64,000 nt of DNA from Caballeronia sp. SEWSISQ10-4 2. GTDB lineage: Bacteria > Pseudomonadota > Gammaproteobacteria > Burkholderiales > Burkholderiaceae. Every line of letters starts with the position of its first letter. The stretch's first letter is position 1. The notes under the pieces were generated by a model. That model was not told the origin of the DNA and searched no databases. It saw only the letters and a list, made by a program, of their open reading frames with translations. The stretch spans positions 1 to 64,000 of the forward strand of contig NZ_JALPRJ010000006.1 of the NCBI RefSeq assembly GCF_030464885.1. The letters run 5' to 3'. This document shows positions 28,399-38,038 of this stretch, piece by piece. The translations under genes were made by a program, and so were the position numbers.

Positions 28399-28986
28399 AT
28401 GTCCGTCGAACGTATCCAGCAACATTTCCGCGAAAACGCGGCCGTCCATCGCGAAGCACTCGACACGCTTGCTTTTCCCGTCGCCGCAGCCATCGACGTG
28501 CTGTTCGGCGCACTCGCGAACGGCTCGCGAATTCTCACGTGCGGCAACGGCGGGTCGGCCGCCAACTCGCAGCGGCTCGCGTCTACGTTAGTAGGACATT
28601 TCGAGCGCGAGCGGCCGGGCTTGCCGGCCATTGCGCTGGATGCGAATGTCTTGACGATCACGGGCATCGGCAATAACTCGGCTTTCGAAGAGATCTATTC
28701 GAAGCAGATCCGCGCGCTGGGGCAAGCCGGGGACGTTTTGGTCGTCATCTCCACGTCGGGCAACTCGGTCAACCTGCTCGCGGCGATCCAGGCCGCGCAT
28801 GAGCGCGAGATGTTCGTGATCGCGTTGACGGGCGCGGGCGGCGGCGTGATCAGCGAAGTGCTCGCCGACACCGATATTCATATCTGCGTGCCGTCCGAAC
28901 GGCAGGCGCGAATCCAGGAAGTCCATCTGTTAACCATTCACTGCCTGTGCGACGGCATCGACGCGATGCTGCTGGGGGACGAATGA
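28399..28986 (+). CDS. diaA: SIS-domain protein DiaA/GmhA-like
   Basis: 195-residue SIS-domain phosphosugar-binding protein with GNGGSAANSQRLASTLVGHFE and VVISTSGNSVNLLAAIQAA. Sequence type overlaps GmhA (sedoheptulose-7-phosphate isomerase) and DiaA, the DnaA-binding initiation factor. The position after yraN and before the BON-lipoprotein gene matches the yraN-diaA-dolP order of E. coli, so I call DiaA. No heptose-pathway genes are nearby. The downstream gene starts 20 bases later. Confidence 0.85.
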   Translation: MSVERIQQHFRENAAVHREALDTLAFPVAAAIDVLFGALANGSRILTCGNGGSAANSQRLASTLVGHFERERPGLPAIALDANVLTITGIGNNSAFEEIYSKQIRALGQAGDVLVVISTSGNSVNLLAAIQAAHEREMFVIALTGAGGGVISEVLADTDIHICVPSERQARIQEVHLLTIHCLCDGIDAMLLGDE

Positions 28987-29006
28987 TTCTTAAGGGGAAC
29001 GAGTTG

Positions 29007-29813
29007 ATGAACAAGACACGCGTCAGGTCGACGCTAGCCAGAGCCACGCTGCTGGTGAGCCTGTTGTCAGGCGTCGCGCTGACCCTGCAAGGTTGCCCGC
29101 TTGTGGTCATCGGCGCAATGGGCGGTGCAGTGGGCGGCGGCACGCTCGTCGCAACCGACCGGCGTACGCTCGGCGCGCAAACCGAAGACCGCGAGATCCA
29201 GGTGAAAGCCAAGTCGCGCGTCGGCGAAAGTCTGCCCGATCAGGCGCATGTCAGCGTGACTGTGTTCAACCGGCGCGTGCTGCTGACCGGCGAAGTGCCG
29301 TCGGACCAATGGAAGCAGAAGGCCGAAGATGTGGTGCGTAACATCAACAATGTGAACAGCATTGTGAACGAGCTCGCTATTCAAGGCGCGAGTTCGTTGT
29401 CGTCGCGTACTAACGATGCCTACCTCGAGAGCCGCGTGAAGGGTGCGATGGTCGGTGAGAAGGATATGCGAGCGAACTACTACAAGGTGGTGTGCGAGCG
29501 CGGCACGGTGTATTTGATGGGTCTGGTCACGCGTGAGGAAGGCACGTCCGGCGCGAATGTCGCGGCGCAGGTGCCGGGCGTCGAACAGGTGGTCAAGGTG
29601 TTCCAGTACATCAAGCCGGAAGAGGCTCAGGCACTGTCGGCGGCAGCCGCATCGGGCGCGAGCGCACCGGCGGCAGCATCGGCAAGTGAGGATGCGACGG
29701 TCGGTGCAGTGCCGGATTCGTCCGTGAGTTCGACGCCGCTGGGCGCGCAGACGCCCGCACCGGTCAAGAACTCCGATGTGCATCCGGGTAATCCTGCGCC
29801 CGCCGCGAAATGA
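29007..29813 (+). CDS. dolP: BON-domain outer-membrane lipoprotein (DolP-like)
   Basis: 268-residue lipoprotein with a lipobox ending LTLQGC and two BON domains: VSVTVFNRRVLLTGEVPSDQWK and YKVVCERGTVYLMGLVTREE. E. coli DolP (191 residues) is an outer-membrane integrity factor that binds phospholipid at the division site. The extra ~65 residues here form an Ala/Ser/Pro low-complexity tail. ATG 29007 is chosen for AAGGGGAAC and a proper signal peptide; ATG 28983 would overlap the diaA stop. Its stop overlaps the next gene by four bases. Confidence 0.88.
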   Translation: MNKTRVRSTLARATLLVSLLSGVALTLQGCPLVVIGAMGGAVGGGTLVATDRRTLGAQTEDREIQVKAKSRVGESLPDQAHVSVTVFNRRVLLTGEVPSDQWKQKAEDVVRNINNVNSIVNELAIQGASSLSSRTNDAYLESRVKGAMVGEKDMRANYYKVVCERGTVYLMGLVTREEGTSGANVAAQVPGVEQVVKVFQYIKPEEAQALSAAAASGASAPAAASASEDATVGAVPDSSVSSTPLGAQTPAPVKNSDVHPGNPAPAAK

Positions 29814-30154
29814 AGCGGTGGTTTTCCATGACCGTGCTCGCGACGGCGATCACGGTCGCGACCGGTCAGGGTGCGCTCGCTGCTGACACTTCCGCCGATG
29901 CCATGAACATCGCGCGCAAGAATGCCTGCATGGGATGTCACGCGGTGGACCGCAAGCTGGTTGGACCGTCGTTCGAGCAGATCGCGGGGAAATACAAGGG
30001 CGACGTCCAGGCGCCCGCCCGGCTCGAAACGAAAGTGAGGAACGGCGGCAGCGGAGTCTGGGGCGTCTTGCCCATGCCGTCGCATCCCTCAATGGATGGA
30101 GCGGATATCAAGAAGGTCGTCGGCTGGATTCTTGCTGGCGCACCGCCGAAATAA
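29810..30154 (+). CDS. Class I cytochrome c
   Basis: 114-residue periplasmic c-type cytochrome. Sec signal peptide (MKRWFSMTVLATAITVATGQGALA), one heme-binding motif CMGCH at residues 40-44 and the methionine ligand region VLPMPSHP near 86-93, as in c-551/c8 proteins. Its ATG overlaps the dolP stop, so it is coupled to the envelope genes. It probably carries electrons in a respiratory chain; its partner is not visible here. Confidence 0.92.
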   Translation: MKRWFSMTVLATAITVATGQGALAADTSADAMNIARKNACMGCHAVDRKLVGPSFEQIAGKYKGDVQAPARLETKVRNGGSGVWGVLPMPSHPSMDGADIKKVVGWILAGAPPK

Positions 30155-30222
30155 GGTGTGCGGCTGGCGGCGCTTGACCCTTGTCAGAGGGTCTTGAGGC
30201 TGTGCTAGAATCGTGAGACGTT

Positions 30223-30298
<76 letters not shown>

Positions 30299-30332
30299 CG
30301 GTTAAGTTTTACGACGATCAACATGATGTTGG

Positions 30333-30366
30333 AAGCCCGCGCAGCGCAAGCTGCGGCGGGCTTTTT
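30333..30366 (+). terminator. Terminator after tRNA-Ala
   Basis: AAGCCCGC/GCGGGCTT stem, a GC-rich loop and six Ts, 34 bases beyond the tRNA. Confidence 0.85.
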
Positions 30367-30418
30367 TGTCTTTCGGCCAATGAGGCATCGACATAGCGCG
30401 CGCTGTTCGCGATTCCCC

Positions 30419-30454
30419 AAAAAAAAACCGCTCAGAGCCGGAGGCGGTGAGCGG
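30419..30454 (-). terminator. Minus-strand terminator for the antiporter gene
   Basis: On the minus strand CCGCTCA pairs with TGAGCGG and is followed by nine Ts. It lies 209 bases beyond the antiporter stop, so that mRNA would have a long 3' UTR. The plus strand has an A run instead and is not a terminator. Confidence 0.7.
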
Positions 30455-30662
30455 ACAAGATCGGAGAGTTACAACGACATCATGCACATTCATGGATTGC
30501 GCACGAGATGAAGTATGCGGCGGTGGGCATCGGCGGCGAATACGAAAACTCTTAAAAGTTCAGCCTTTCGATCGATTCGCGTGTCTTGAATAAAAGTCTG
30601 AAACAGACACGTTGCTAAACAGCAGAAAGAATCGCTACGTAGTACCGAACAGGGCACTTCGC

Positions 30663-32342
30663 CTAAGCACTCGCACCTTTCTTCCGGTTCACGATCGCCG
30701 TCTCCGACAAATCGATCTCGCGCATCAGCTTGTTCAGGGTTTCATCGTTGATTGCCTGCCGCGTGCGCATCTTGAGCAGCTCCGAGCACTCCGCTCTCAA
30801 TGCTGCCATTCTCAGCTTCATCTCGACCACCTCGCTCTCACGCGCAGCTCGACGTGGTTCCTCCTCTTCGCCGAGTCCTTCAAGACGCCGCCGATACAAG
30901 CTCATCACGCGCGCGGCCGTATCCGTGCAGCGTGCCGACGCCGCTTCGTCCATCTGCTCGCTGAGATTTTCCTGCGTTGAATCGATGGCGCGGATTGCAG
31001 CCTGCGCCGCATGCCGGCGCGCAATTCGTTCCTCGGCTGCGTGCGGGTCGCTACGGCGTTTCAGGCCGTTCAGCAGCATCGGCAAGCCGATCACCCCGAT
31101 CAGCAACGACATCAGAATCGTCGCCGATGCAATGAAGACCGCGAGATCGCGTCCGGGTAGTTCCGAGCCATTCGGCAGCACTTCGGGCAACGACAGCACG
31201 CCCGCCAGCGTGATCGCGCCGCGCACGCCGCCGATGGTGGTCATCGCGACGGTGCGCACGCCCGGCACCGCGTTCGCCACGCCGTGTTTCGCGGCGCCGC
31301 GGCTCGCGACCCAGCGCAACACCCACACCCACGCGAAGCGCAGCGCGTACAGCGCGACCACTACGGCCGCCACGTAACCGAGCAGCAAGCCGACCTGCTG
31401 CAGACCGTCGTGATGCGCCTCGATCAACGCGCGTCCGATGATGTGTGGAAACTGCAGTCCGAGCAGGATGAACACCATCCCGTTGAACACGAATTCGATC
31501 ATCGTCCACGTGCTGGTCATGCGGATTCGCGCCGCCGTGGGAATGCCTTCGCGCAGGCTCTGGAAGTTCATCATCATCCCGGCCGATACCGCCGCGAGAA
31601 TGCCCGAGCAGCCGAACCGTTCGGCGATCAGGTACGCCGCAAATGGAATCAGCAGGGTGAGGATGACGCCGGCGGCAGGATCGTCGTCTTCGGATAGCTT
31701 CACGATCCGTCCTGGAATGGATGTCACCAGCCAGCTGATCGCCGCGCCGATCACGATCCCGCCCACGGCGATCAGCACGAAACTGATCGCCGCCGCGCGC
31801 AACGAAAACACGCCCGTGAGCGCCGCCGCGATGGCGAATTTCAGCGCAACCAGGCCGGACGCGTCGTTCATCAGCGCCTCGCCTTCCAGGATGTGCATCA
31901 GGTTCGCCGGAATGCGCCCCTTGCCCGCGATGCCGCTGAGCGCGACGGCGTCCGTCGGCGATAACACGGCGGCAAGTGCGAACGCGACCGGCAGCGTCAT
32001 GGCGGGAATCATCGCGTGCAGGAACCAGCCGAGCGCGCCCACGGTCATGAATACGAGGCCCAGCGCGAGCATCAGAATCGCGCGGCGCTGCATGAAAAAT
32101 TCGCGTTTCGGGATGCGCCAGCCATCGGCGAACAAAAGTGGCGGGATGAAGAGCATCATGAAAAGCTCAGGATCAAACGTGACATGCAGGCCGAATCCCG
32201 GCCACGCGAGACACGCGCCAATCGCGATCTGGATCAGCGGTAACGGCAGCGTGAAAGGCAACGCGGTGGGCAGCAGGCTGGTGGCGAGGCCGGACAGCGC
32301 GACCGCCAGCATGAGGATCAAGACAGTGAAAACGATTTCCAT
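30663..32342 (-). CDS. CPA1-family Na+/H+ antiporter
   Basis: 559-residue cation/proton antiporter. The first ~415 residues form about 12 helices with the CPA1 core motifs LSPTDAVALSGI and EGEALMNDASGLVALKFAIA, where the paired acidic residues bind the ion. A cytoplasmic C-terminal tail (about 420-559) is rich in Arg/Glu and predicted to be helical. The extended tail resembles NhaP/YjcE-type exchangers. It may move Na+ or K+. The gene is single, with the EAL gene divergent upstream. Confidence 0.9.
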   Translation of the reverse strand: MEIVFTVLILMLAVALSGLATSLLPTALPFTLPLPLIQIAIGACLAWPGFGLHVTFDPELFMMLFIPPLLFADGWRIPKREFFMQRRAILMLALGLVFMTVGALGWFLHAMIPAMTLPVAFALAAVLSPTDAVALSGIAGKGRIPANLMHILEGEALMNDASGLVALKFAIAAALTGVFSLRAAAISFVLIAVGGIVIGAAISWLVTSIPGRIVKLSEDDDPAAGVILTLLIPFAAYLIAERFGCSGILAAVSAGMMMNFQSLREGIPTAARIRMTSTWTMIEFVFNGMVFILLGLQFPHIIGRALIEAHHDGLQQVGLLLGYVAAVVVALYALRFAWVWVLRWVASRGAAKHGVANAVPGVRTVAMTTIGGVRGAITLAGVLSLPEVLPNGSELPGRDLAVFIASATILMSLLIGVIGLPMLLNGLKRRSDPHAAEERIARRHAAQAAIRAIDSTQENLSEQMDEAASARCTDTAARVMSLYRRRLEGLGEEEEPRRAARESEVVEMKLRMAALRAECSELLKMRTRQAINDETLNKLMREIDLSETAIVNRKKGASA

Positions 32343-32764
32343 GGATTTGCGGATCCGGCAGGAGCGTGGTTAGTCGCGGTTAGTCGATACCGACGCCCCT
32401 TTTTTAACGAAGAAGGGCCAAAGTTTAGCTTGGACAGGCGTCGGGGGTTTTATCTGGCATTCGGGAGCGATCCACGATGCGCACTGTGTTGGTGCGCTCG
32501 CACGCCGAGCCGTGAACCTGGCGTCTCGTGGCGGTGCACATGTGGGCGGACCGTCAGGAAACGCGTGGACTCGCGTGAGCACGGAGCTTGCTTTATCGAA
32601 GGGGACGGGACGGGTAGATTCCGCTTGATGATAAATGAGGGCTTTATGAAATCAGGACTGAGGGCGCCGGTTGCGCGACGTCGAGCGCAATCGATTGCGG
32701 TTATGGAAAATGAACGGGTGCACGAACGAGGATCAAACGCGGGCATCCGGACGGGGAAGGCAAG
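32343..32764. other. 422-base divergent region upstream of the EAL gene
   Basis: The gap between the antiporter and the EAL gene holds the promoters of both. A T-run with partner segment at 32397-32420 forms only a weak hairpin. No supported gene is seen. Confidence 0.35.
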
Positions 32765-34084
32765 ATGGCAATAGCGAATCCTGACAAGGTGAAGCCGGTC
32801 TCGCCGCGGACATTCGAACTGAGCGTGACGTCGGGGTTCGACCGGTATTCGGTCGAACACGGCGGCTGGACGCTGTCGAGCGTGTTTCAGCCCGTGTTCA
32901 GCCTGTCGCATATGCGGGCGGTCGGTTACGAAGGTCTGCTGCGTGCGCACGATGCGCTCGATCGTGTTGTGTCGCCGCTCGATGTATTCGGCCAGGCCGC
33001 GCGCGTGGGCGAGGCGATGCAGGTCGACCGGCTGTCGCAGGCGCTGCATCTCGAGAATTTCAAGGTGCTCGGCGCGGAGAACGAATGGCTGTTTCTCAAC
33101 GTACATCCGGGGGCGCTGACCGAGCCGTATCACATGGCCGCCTTACTGGCGAATCTCAAGCGTTTGCAGGTCGAGCCGCGTCGCGTGGTGCTGGAGGTGC
33201 TGGAGCAACGCGCTGATGACATCGAAAAGCTCGCGGATGCCGTGCAGCATTTTCGCGAACACGGCTTCCTGATCGCGCTCGATGATTTCGGCGCGGGGCA
33301 CTCCAATATTGAACGGATCTGGCAGCTTGATCCCGATATCGTCAAGCTGGATCGTGTGATGTTGTCGCATGCCGCGCACTCGGCGCATTCGGTCCACGGG
33401 ACGAGCCACTTGAAGCATCGGCGGAACATGGAGGCGATTTTGTCCGGCGTGGTGTCGTTGCTGCATGAGGCGGGCAAGCTGGTGTTGATCGAAGGCGTGG
33501 AGACGGAGCACGAGGCGCAGCTTGCGCTCGCAAGCGGTGCGGACTTCGTGCAGGGATTTTTCTTCGGCCGGCCGAATCCGGGTCTCGCCGATGCCTCCCA
33601 AGCGCACACGCTGATGAGCGAATTGACCGAGCGTTTCCGGTTGCAGACGGAGGCGAAGGAACGGCGCGTCGCGACACGTCTGCAGCCGTATGTGCGTGCT
33701 TTTGAGCGTGCAGCGGAACGGCTTGCAGCGGGGGAGGTGCTGGAAGAGGTGTGCTGGAATTTCCTGTCGCTGGATAACGCGGCGCGGTGTTTTCTCCTCG
33801 ATGCCAACGGCCGGCAGGCAGGGCGCAACGTGGTGCTTCGAGCCGATCGCGCCGCGCATGAAGCGCGGTTGTTGCCGCTTATCGATGCGCAAGGGGCGAA
33901 CTGGCTAAGGCGGCCGTATTTCCGGGCGGCGTTGGGCGACCCGGATAGGGTGCATGTGACGAAGCCGTATTTATCGATTAATGAAGCGTTGCCGTGCGTG
34001 ACGTTATCGGTGGAGACGCGCATGGGTGGGCAACGGTGCGTGCTTTGTGGGGATATTGACTGGATTGCGGAGGAGGAAGAGTAG
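32765..34084 (+). CDS. EAL-domain cyclic-di-GMP phosphodiesterase
   Basis: 439-residue protein. Residues ~35-275 form an EAL domain in which the name motif reads EGLL (E56). The other catalytic residues are kept: NVHP, LEVLEQ, LDDFGAGH, KLDR, EGVETE and the Q of FVQGFFFGRP. Activity is therefore expected. Residues ~290-439 form a second domain ending VHVTKPYLSINEALPCVTLSVETRM, similar to a PDC/PAS-like sensor fold, and two Cys (CVLCGD) close it. It is soluble, with no membrane segment. GGGAAGGCAAG precedes the ATG. Confidence 0.88.
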   Translation: MAIANPDKVKPVSPRTFELSVTSGFDRYSVEHGGWTLSSVFQPVFSLSHMRAVGYEGLLRAHDALDRVVSPLDVFGQAARVGEAMQVDRLSQALHLENFKVLGAENEWLFLNVHPGALTEPYHMAALLANLKRLQVEPRRVVLEVLEQRADDIEKLADAVQHFREHGFLIALDDFGAGHSNIERIWQLDPDIVKLDRVMLSHAAHSAHSVHGTSHLKHRRNMEAILSGVVSLLHEAGKLVLIEGVETEHEAQLALASGADFVQGFFFGRPNPGLADASQAHTLMSELTERFRLQTEAKERRVATRLQPYVRAFERAAERLAAGEVLEEVCWNFLSLDNAARCFLLDANGRQAGRNVVLRADRAAHEARLLPLIDAQGANWLRRPYFRAALGDPDRVHVTKPYLSINEALPCVTLSVETRMGGQRCVLCGDIDWIAEEEE

Positions 34085-34106
34085 GGGGCGGTTTCCGTCG
34101 CATCAC

Positions 34107-34147
34107 GAAAAAGCCCGCGAATCGCTTGCGGGCTTTTTCATTTTTTT
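34107..34147 (+). terminator. Terminator after the EAL gene
   Basis: AAAAGCCCGC/GCGGGCTTTT stem, nine-base loop, then two T-rich runs. It may also end the converging oxidoreductase gene. Confidence 0.88.
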
Positions 34148-34218
34148 GCGGGATAAGCGCATACGCGTTGGCTGTATATCTACCGATGCCGGGCAGCTCC
34201 GGACCGGGAGTAGGCCCG

Positions 34219-37200
34219 TTACTTCGCCACCACCACCGGAATTCCCCTCAACGCTCCGGCACCCTTCAACTCATCGAGCGAAGCCTTTACATACCGCCCC
34301 GTCTCCACCGCGATCCCCAATTTCGCTCCTAAATCCCGTTCACGGCGCTTGACCATCGATAGATTCGCCAGCTTCACGTGTCCATAACCGCGAATGCGTT
34401 CGTGCAGCAGCGCGAGCGTTTCGACGTCCTTCACGTTGTCCGGCGTCAGCACTTCAAGCGCGCGTCGAATGGTGATTTCGTAATCGCCGGGGAGTTGGCG
34501 TTCCATCTTCCGCTCAAGCGATTTGCCAAACGGATCGATGACCGTGCCGCGCAATCCACGAACCTTCGCCATTATCCCAAGCACCGGCCACAACCATTGC
34601 CCGAACGTCATCTTCCGCGGCTGACCACCATTCTTGGCCTTCGATAAAACCGGCGGCGCCATATTGAATTTCACTGTGAAATCCTGCCCAGCCGAACCTT
34701 CGAATTGCGCTTCCAGTGCAGCCCGGAATGCCGGATCGGTGTGAAGCCGCGCGACTTCGTATTCGTCCTTGACCGCCAGCAACCGATAAAACGTCGAAGC
34801 CACCGCGCGCGTCACTGCATCGTCGTTAAGCGCGGCTGCAGCCGAAACCAGCGACCGATATCGCGTCACATAACCCGCACCGCCATACGCCAACAACCGC
34901 GCTTCACGATCCGCGATCAACGCATCGAGCGGCATCGCGGCCATCTCGACTCGAGGCGTAACCTTGGCCTTCCGCAGCGCTTCCAAAGCATCAATATCCG
35001 CCGCGGCCAACCGGCCGATAGCAAACGCCAGCTTGTTCATCGGCACGGCGACGTTGTTCAACTCGATAGCCCGCATCAACGCCGCGTGCGACACGGGCAC
35101 AAGCCCAAGTTGCCACGCATAACCCAGCATCAAGATATTCGCGCCGATGGTATCGCCGAGAAAACGTGTCGCCAGAGCCTGCGCATCGCACGCGTTCATA
35201 CGCTCCGCGCCGGCCGCGTGTTGCATCTTGTCCAGCAGCTCTCCGGCGTGCAGATTCGCGTCGGGGTTCTGCACAAAAGTCGCGTTCGGAATTGCGTGCG
35301 TGTTCACGACAATGCGCGTGCGTCCATGCCGCACCGTTTGCAGCGCATGGGCGCTTGCACCGACGACCATGTCGCAAGCGAGCAGCACGTCGGCCTGCTG
35401 GGTATCGATACGCACCTGGTTCAGCAATGCGTCGGTGGCGGCGAAGCGCACGAACGACAGTACCGCGCCGCCCTTCTGCGCAAAGCCCATGAAGTCGAGC
35501 ACGGACGCGCTCTTGCCTTCAAGATGCGCGGCCATGCTGATCAGCGCGCCGACCGTCACCACACCCGTGCCGCCGACGCCGGTAATCAAAATGTCGTACG
35601 GCGCGTTATCGAGTTCGAGCTTGGGTTCCTGCAACGCATCGACGCGGGCCGCGAGCGCGTCAGGATCGAATACGTTACCGGCCGCTTTCTTGAGCTTCGC
35701 GCCTTCCAGCGTGACGAAGCTCGGGCAAAAACCGTTCACGCACGAGTAGTCCTTGTTGCACGACGACTGGTCGATGCGGCGCTTGCGCCCGAGCTCGGTT
35801 TCCACCGGTTCCACCGATAAACAATTGCTCTGCACGCCGCAATCGCCACAGCCTTCGCACACGGCTTCGTTTATGAAGAGCCGCTTGTCAGGGTCAGGAA
35901 ACTCGCCTTTCTTGCGGCGACGACGTTTTTCCGCTGCGCAGGTTTGATCGTAGATAAGTACGGTGACGCCTTTGATATCGCGCAACCGGCGTTGAACATC
36001 GTCGAGTTCGCTTCGATGATGAAACGTCGTGCCTTTCGGAAATTGATCGTGATGGCCGTCGTATTTCTCGGGTTCATCGCTGACCACAACCAGCGTGGCG
36101 ATGCCTTCCGCTTCAACTTGCCGCGCGATTTGCGGCACGGAAATGCTGCCGTCGACGGGCTGTCCACCGGTCATCGCGACGGCGTCGTTGTACAAGATTT
36201 TGTACGTGATGTTGGCCTCCGCCGCAACCGCTTGGCGAATGGCCAGGATTCCTGAGTGAAAGTAGGTGCCATCGCCGAGATTCTGGAACACGTGTGGCGT
36301 TTTCGTGAACATGGAGTGCGAGGCCCAATCCACGCCTTCGCCTCCCATCTGGATCAAGCCCGTTGTATCGCGCTCCATCCACGACGCCATGAAATGGCAG
36401 CCGATCCCCGCCTGCGCAATCGATCCGTCGGGTACTTTCGTCGATGTATTGTGCGGGCAGCCCGAGCAAAAGTAAGGCGTGCGTTTGACGGCATCGGCGG
36501 CGTTCGACAGGATTTGCGGCGCGACGAGATCGACGACTTTATCGCGGCGATCAAGCGATGGTTTGTGCCGCGCGAGCCAGTCCGCGAACACCGGTAGCAC
36601 GCGCGACGGACGCAGTTCGCCCAGCGCGCTTAGTAAGGCCGCGCCATCCTGCGCGTTTTTACCGACGACAATCGGGCGCGCGCCTTGAGTCCGGTTATAC
36701 AAATGGTCCTTGATCTGCTGCTCGATCACCGGCCCTTTCTCTTCGATCACGAGCACTTCCGAAAGACCTTCCACGAAGGTATCGAGCCGCGTGGTTTCGA
36801 GCGGAAACGACAAGCCCACTTTATAGATGCGCACGCCGGCGGCATCGAGGTCATCGACGCTCAGATCCAGCCGGCGCAGCGTTTCCATCAGATCCAGATG
36901 CGCCTTGCCACACGTCACAATGCCGACGTTCGCATGGTGACTCGGCGCAATCCATTTATCGATGGAATGTGTTTTGGAAAAGTACCGCACGGCGTCGAGT
37001 TTCGCGGCAAGCCGCGCTTCAATCGTCAAGCTCGGCAGATCGGGCCAGCGATTATGCAAACCGCCTTCGGGCGCAACGAAACCTTCCGGCGCCGGCCACA
37101 CGGTCTGCAGCGCATCGAGATCCACTGTCGAGCCTGATTCCACCGTCTCCGAGATCGCCTTATAACCCACCCACGCGCCCGAAAAACGCGACAACGCCCA

Positions 37201-37788
37201 GCCGTAAAGCCCGAACTCGAGCATATCGGCGATATTCGATGGATTCACCACGGGCATGTGCCAGGCGATCATCGCCTGATCGGACTGATGCGGCATGGAC
37301 GACGACACGCAGCCGTGATCGTCGCCCGCCACGACCAGCACGCCGCCATGCGGCGACGAACCGTACGCGTTGCCGTGCTTGAGCGCGTCGCCGGCACGGT
37401 CGACGCCCGGGCCTTTGCCGTACCACATCGCAAAGACGCCATCGACGGTGCGCTCGGGATCCGATTCCACCCGCTGCGTGCCCAGCACGGCCGTACCGCC
37501 GAGCTCCTCGTTGATCGCGGGCAGGAAACGCACGTCGTGCGACGCGAGGAGCTTGTTCGCTTTCCACAATTGCTGATCGACCATACCAAGCGGCGAGCCC
37601 CGATAACCGCTCACGAAACCCGCTGTATTCAGCCCGGCGGCGCGATCCAGCTGGCGTTGCATAAGGACCAGCCGAACCAATGCCTGCGTGCCGGTGAGGA
37701 AGATGCGGCCATGCGCGGCGTTGAGGTTGTCGGTGAGTTGGTAATTTGCTAACGGGGGATGGTCTGTAAAAGGCACACGCGCGTTCAT
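34219..37788 (-). CDS. Indolepyruvate ferredoxin oxidoreductase (fused alpha-beta-gamma)
   Basis: 1189-residue fused 2-oxoacid oxidoreductase. The N-terminal pyrimidine-binding part (YQLTDNLNAAHGRIFLTGTQAL...) and the TPP-binding part (PYFCSGCPHNTSTKVPDGS, GGEGVDW) are followed by a ferredoxin-like Fe-S segment with EGCGDCGVQSNC and CNKDYSCVNGFCPSF. A gamma-type domain (GVGGTGVVTVGALI) comes last. Such IorAB fusions oxidatively decarboxylate aryl-pyruvates from aromatic amino-acid breakdown. ATG 37788 is supported by CGGAGACC. The gene stands alone, so no pathway partner is visible. Confidence 0.92.
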   Translation of the reverse strand: MNARVPFTDHPPLANYQLTDNLNAAHGRIFLTGTQALVRLVLMQRQLDRAAGLNTAGFVSGYRGSPLGMVDQQLWKANKLLASHDVRFLPAINEELGGTAVLGTQRVESDPERTVDGVFAMWYGKGPGVDRAGDALKHGNAYGSSPHGGVLVVAGDDHGCVSSSMPHQSDQAMIAWHMPVVNPSNIADMLEFGLYGWALSRFSGAWVGYKAISETVESGSTVDLDALQTVWPAPEGFVAPEGGLHNRWPDLPSLTIEARLAAKLDAVRYFSKTHSIDKWIAPSHHANVGIVTCGKAHLDLMETLRRLDLSVDDLDAAGVRIYKVGLSFPLETTRLDTFVEGLSEVLVIEEKGPVIEQQIKDHLYNRTQGARPIVVGKNAQDGAALLSALGELRPSRVLPVFADWLARHKPSLDRRDKVVDLVAPQILSNAADAVKRTPYFCSGCPHNTSTKVPDGSIAQAGIGCHFMASWMERDTTGLIQMGGEGVDWASHSMFTKTPHVFQNLGDGTYFHSGILAIRQAVAAEANITYKILYNDAVAMTGGQPVDGSISVPQIARQVEAEGIATLVVVSDEPEKYDGHHDQFPKGTTFHHRSELDDVQRRLRDIKGVTVLIYDQTCAAEKRRRRKKGEFPDPDKRLFINEAVCEGCGDCGVQSNCLSVEPVETELGRKRRIDQSSCNKDYSCVNGFCPSFVTLEGAKLKKAAGNVFDPDALAARVDALQEPKLELDNAPYDILITGVGGTGVVTVGALISMAAHLEGKSASVLDFMGFAQKGGAVLSFVRFAATDALLNQVRIDTQQADVLLACDMVVGASAHALQTVRHGRTRIVVNTHAIPNATFVQNPDANLHAGELLDKMQHAAGAERMNACDAQALATRFLGDTIGANILMLGYAWQLGLVPVSHAALMRAIELNNVAVPMNKLAFAIGRLAAADIDALEALRKAKVTPRVEMAAMPLDALIADREARLLAYGGAGYVTRYRSLVSAAAALNDDAVTRAVASTFYRLLAVKDEYEVARLHTDPAFRAALEAQFEGSAGQDFTVKFNMAPPVLSKAKNGGQPRKMTFGQWLWPVLGIMAKVRGLRGTVIDPFGKSLERKMERQLPGDYEITIRRALEVLTPDNVKDVETLALLHERIRGYGHVKLANLSMVKRRERDLGAKLGIAVETGRYVKASLDELKGAGALRGIPVVVAK

Positions 37789-38038
37789 GCGGTCTCCGGC
37801 GTTTTGTCGCTGAATTGAGGGGATATCGCCATTCTTCCTCGACACAACCGGAAGGTTTTTGCGTTCTTCGCGATCGCACGCTCGTACCGGAAACAAAAGC
37901 GATCTTTATTGAGATGAACGAGTGGAAATCACCTGCTGAATGGCTAACGTGTGGTTAACCCGCAGCTAGAACCGCCTCGGAGCGGGTAATCTGAACGTCT
38001 CCTGATAACGCAGCGCCACGAAAAAGGACAATCCGCCC

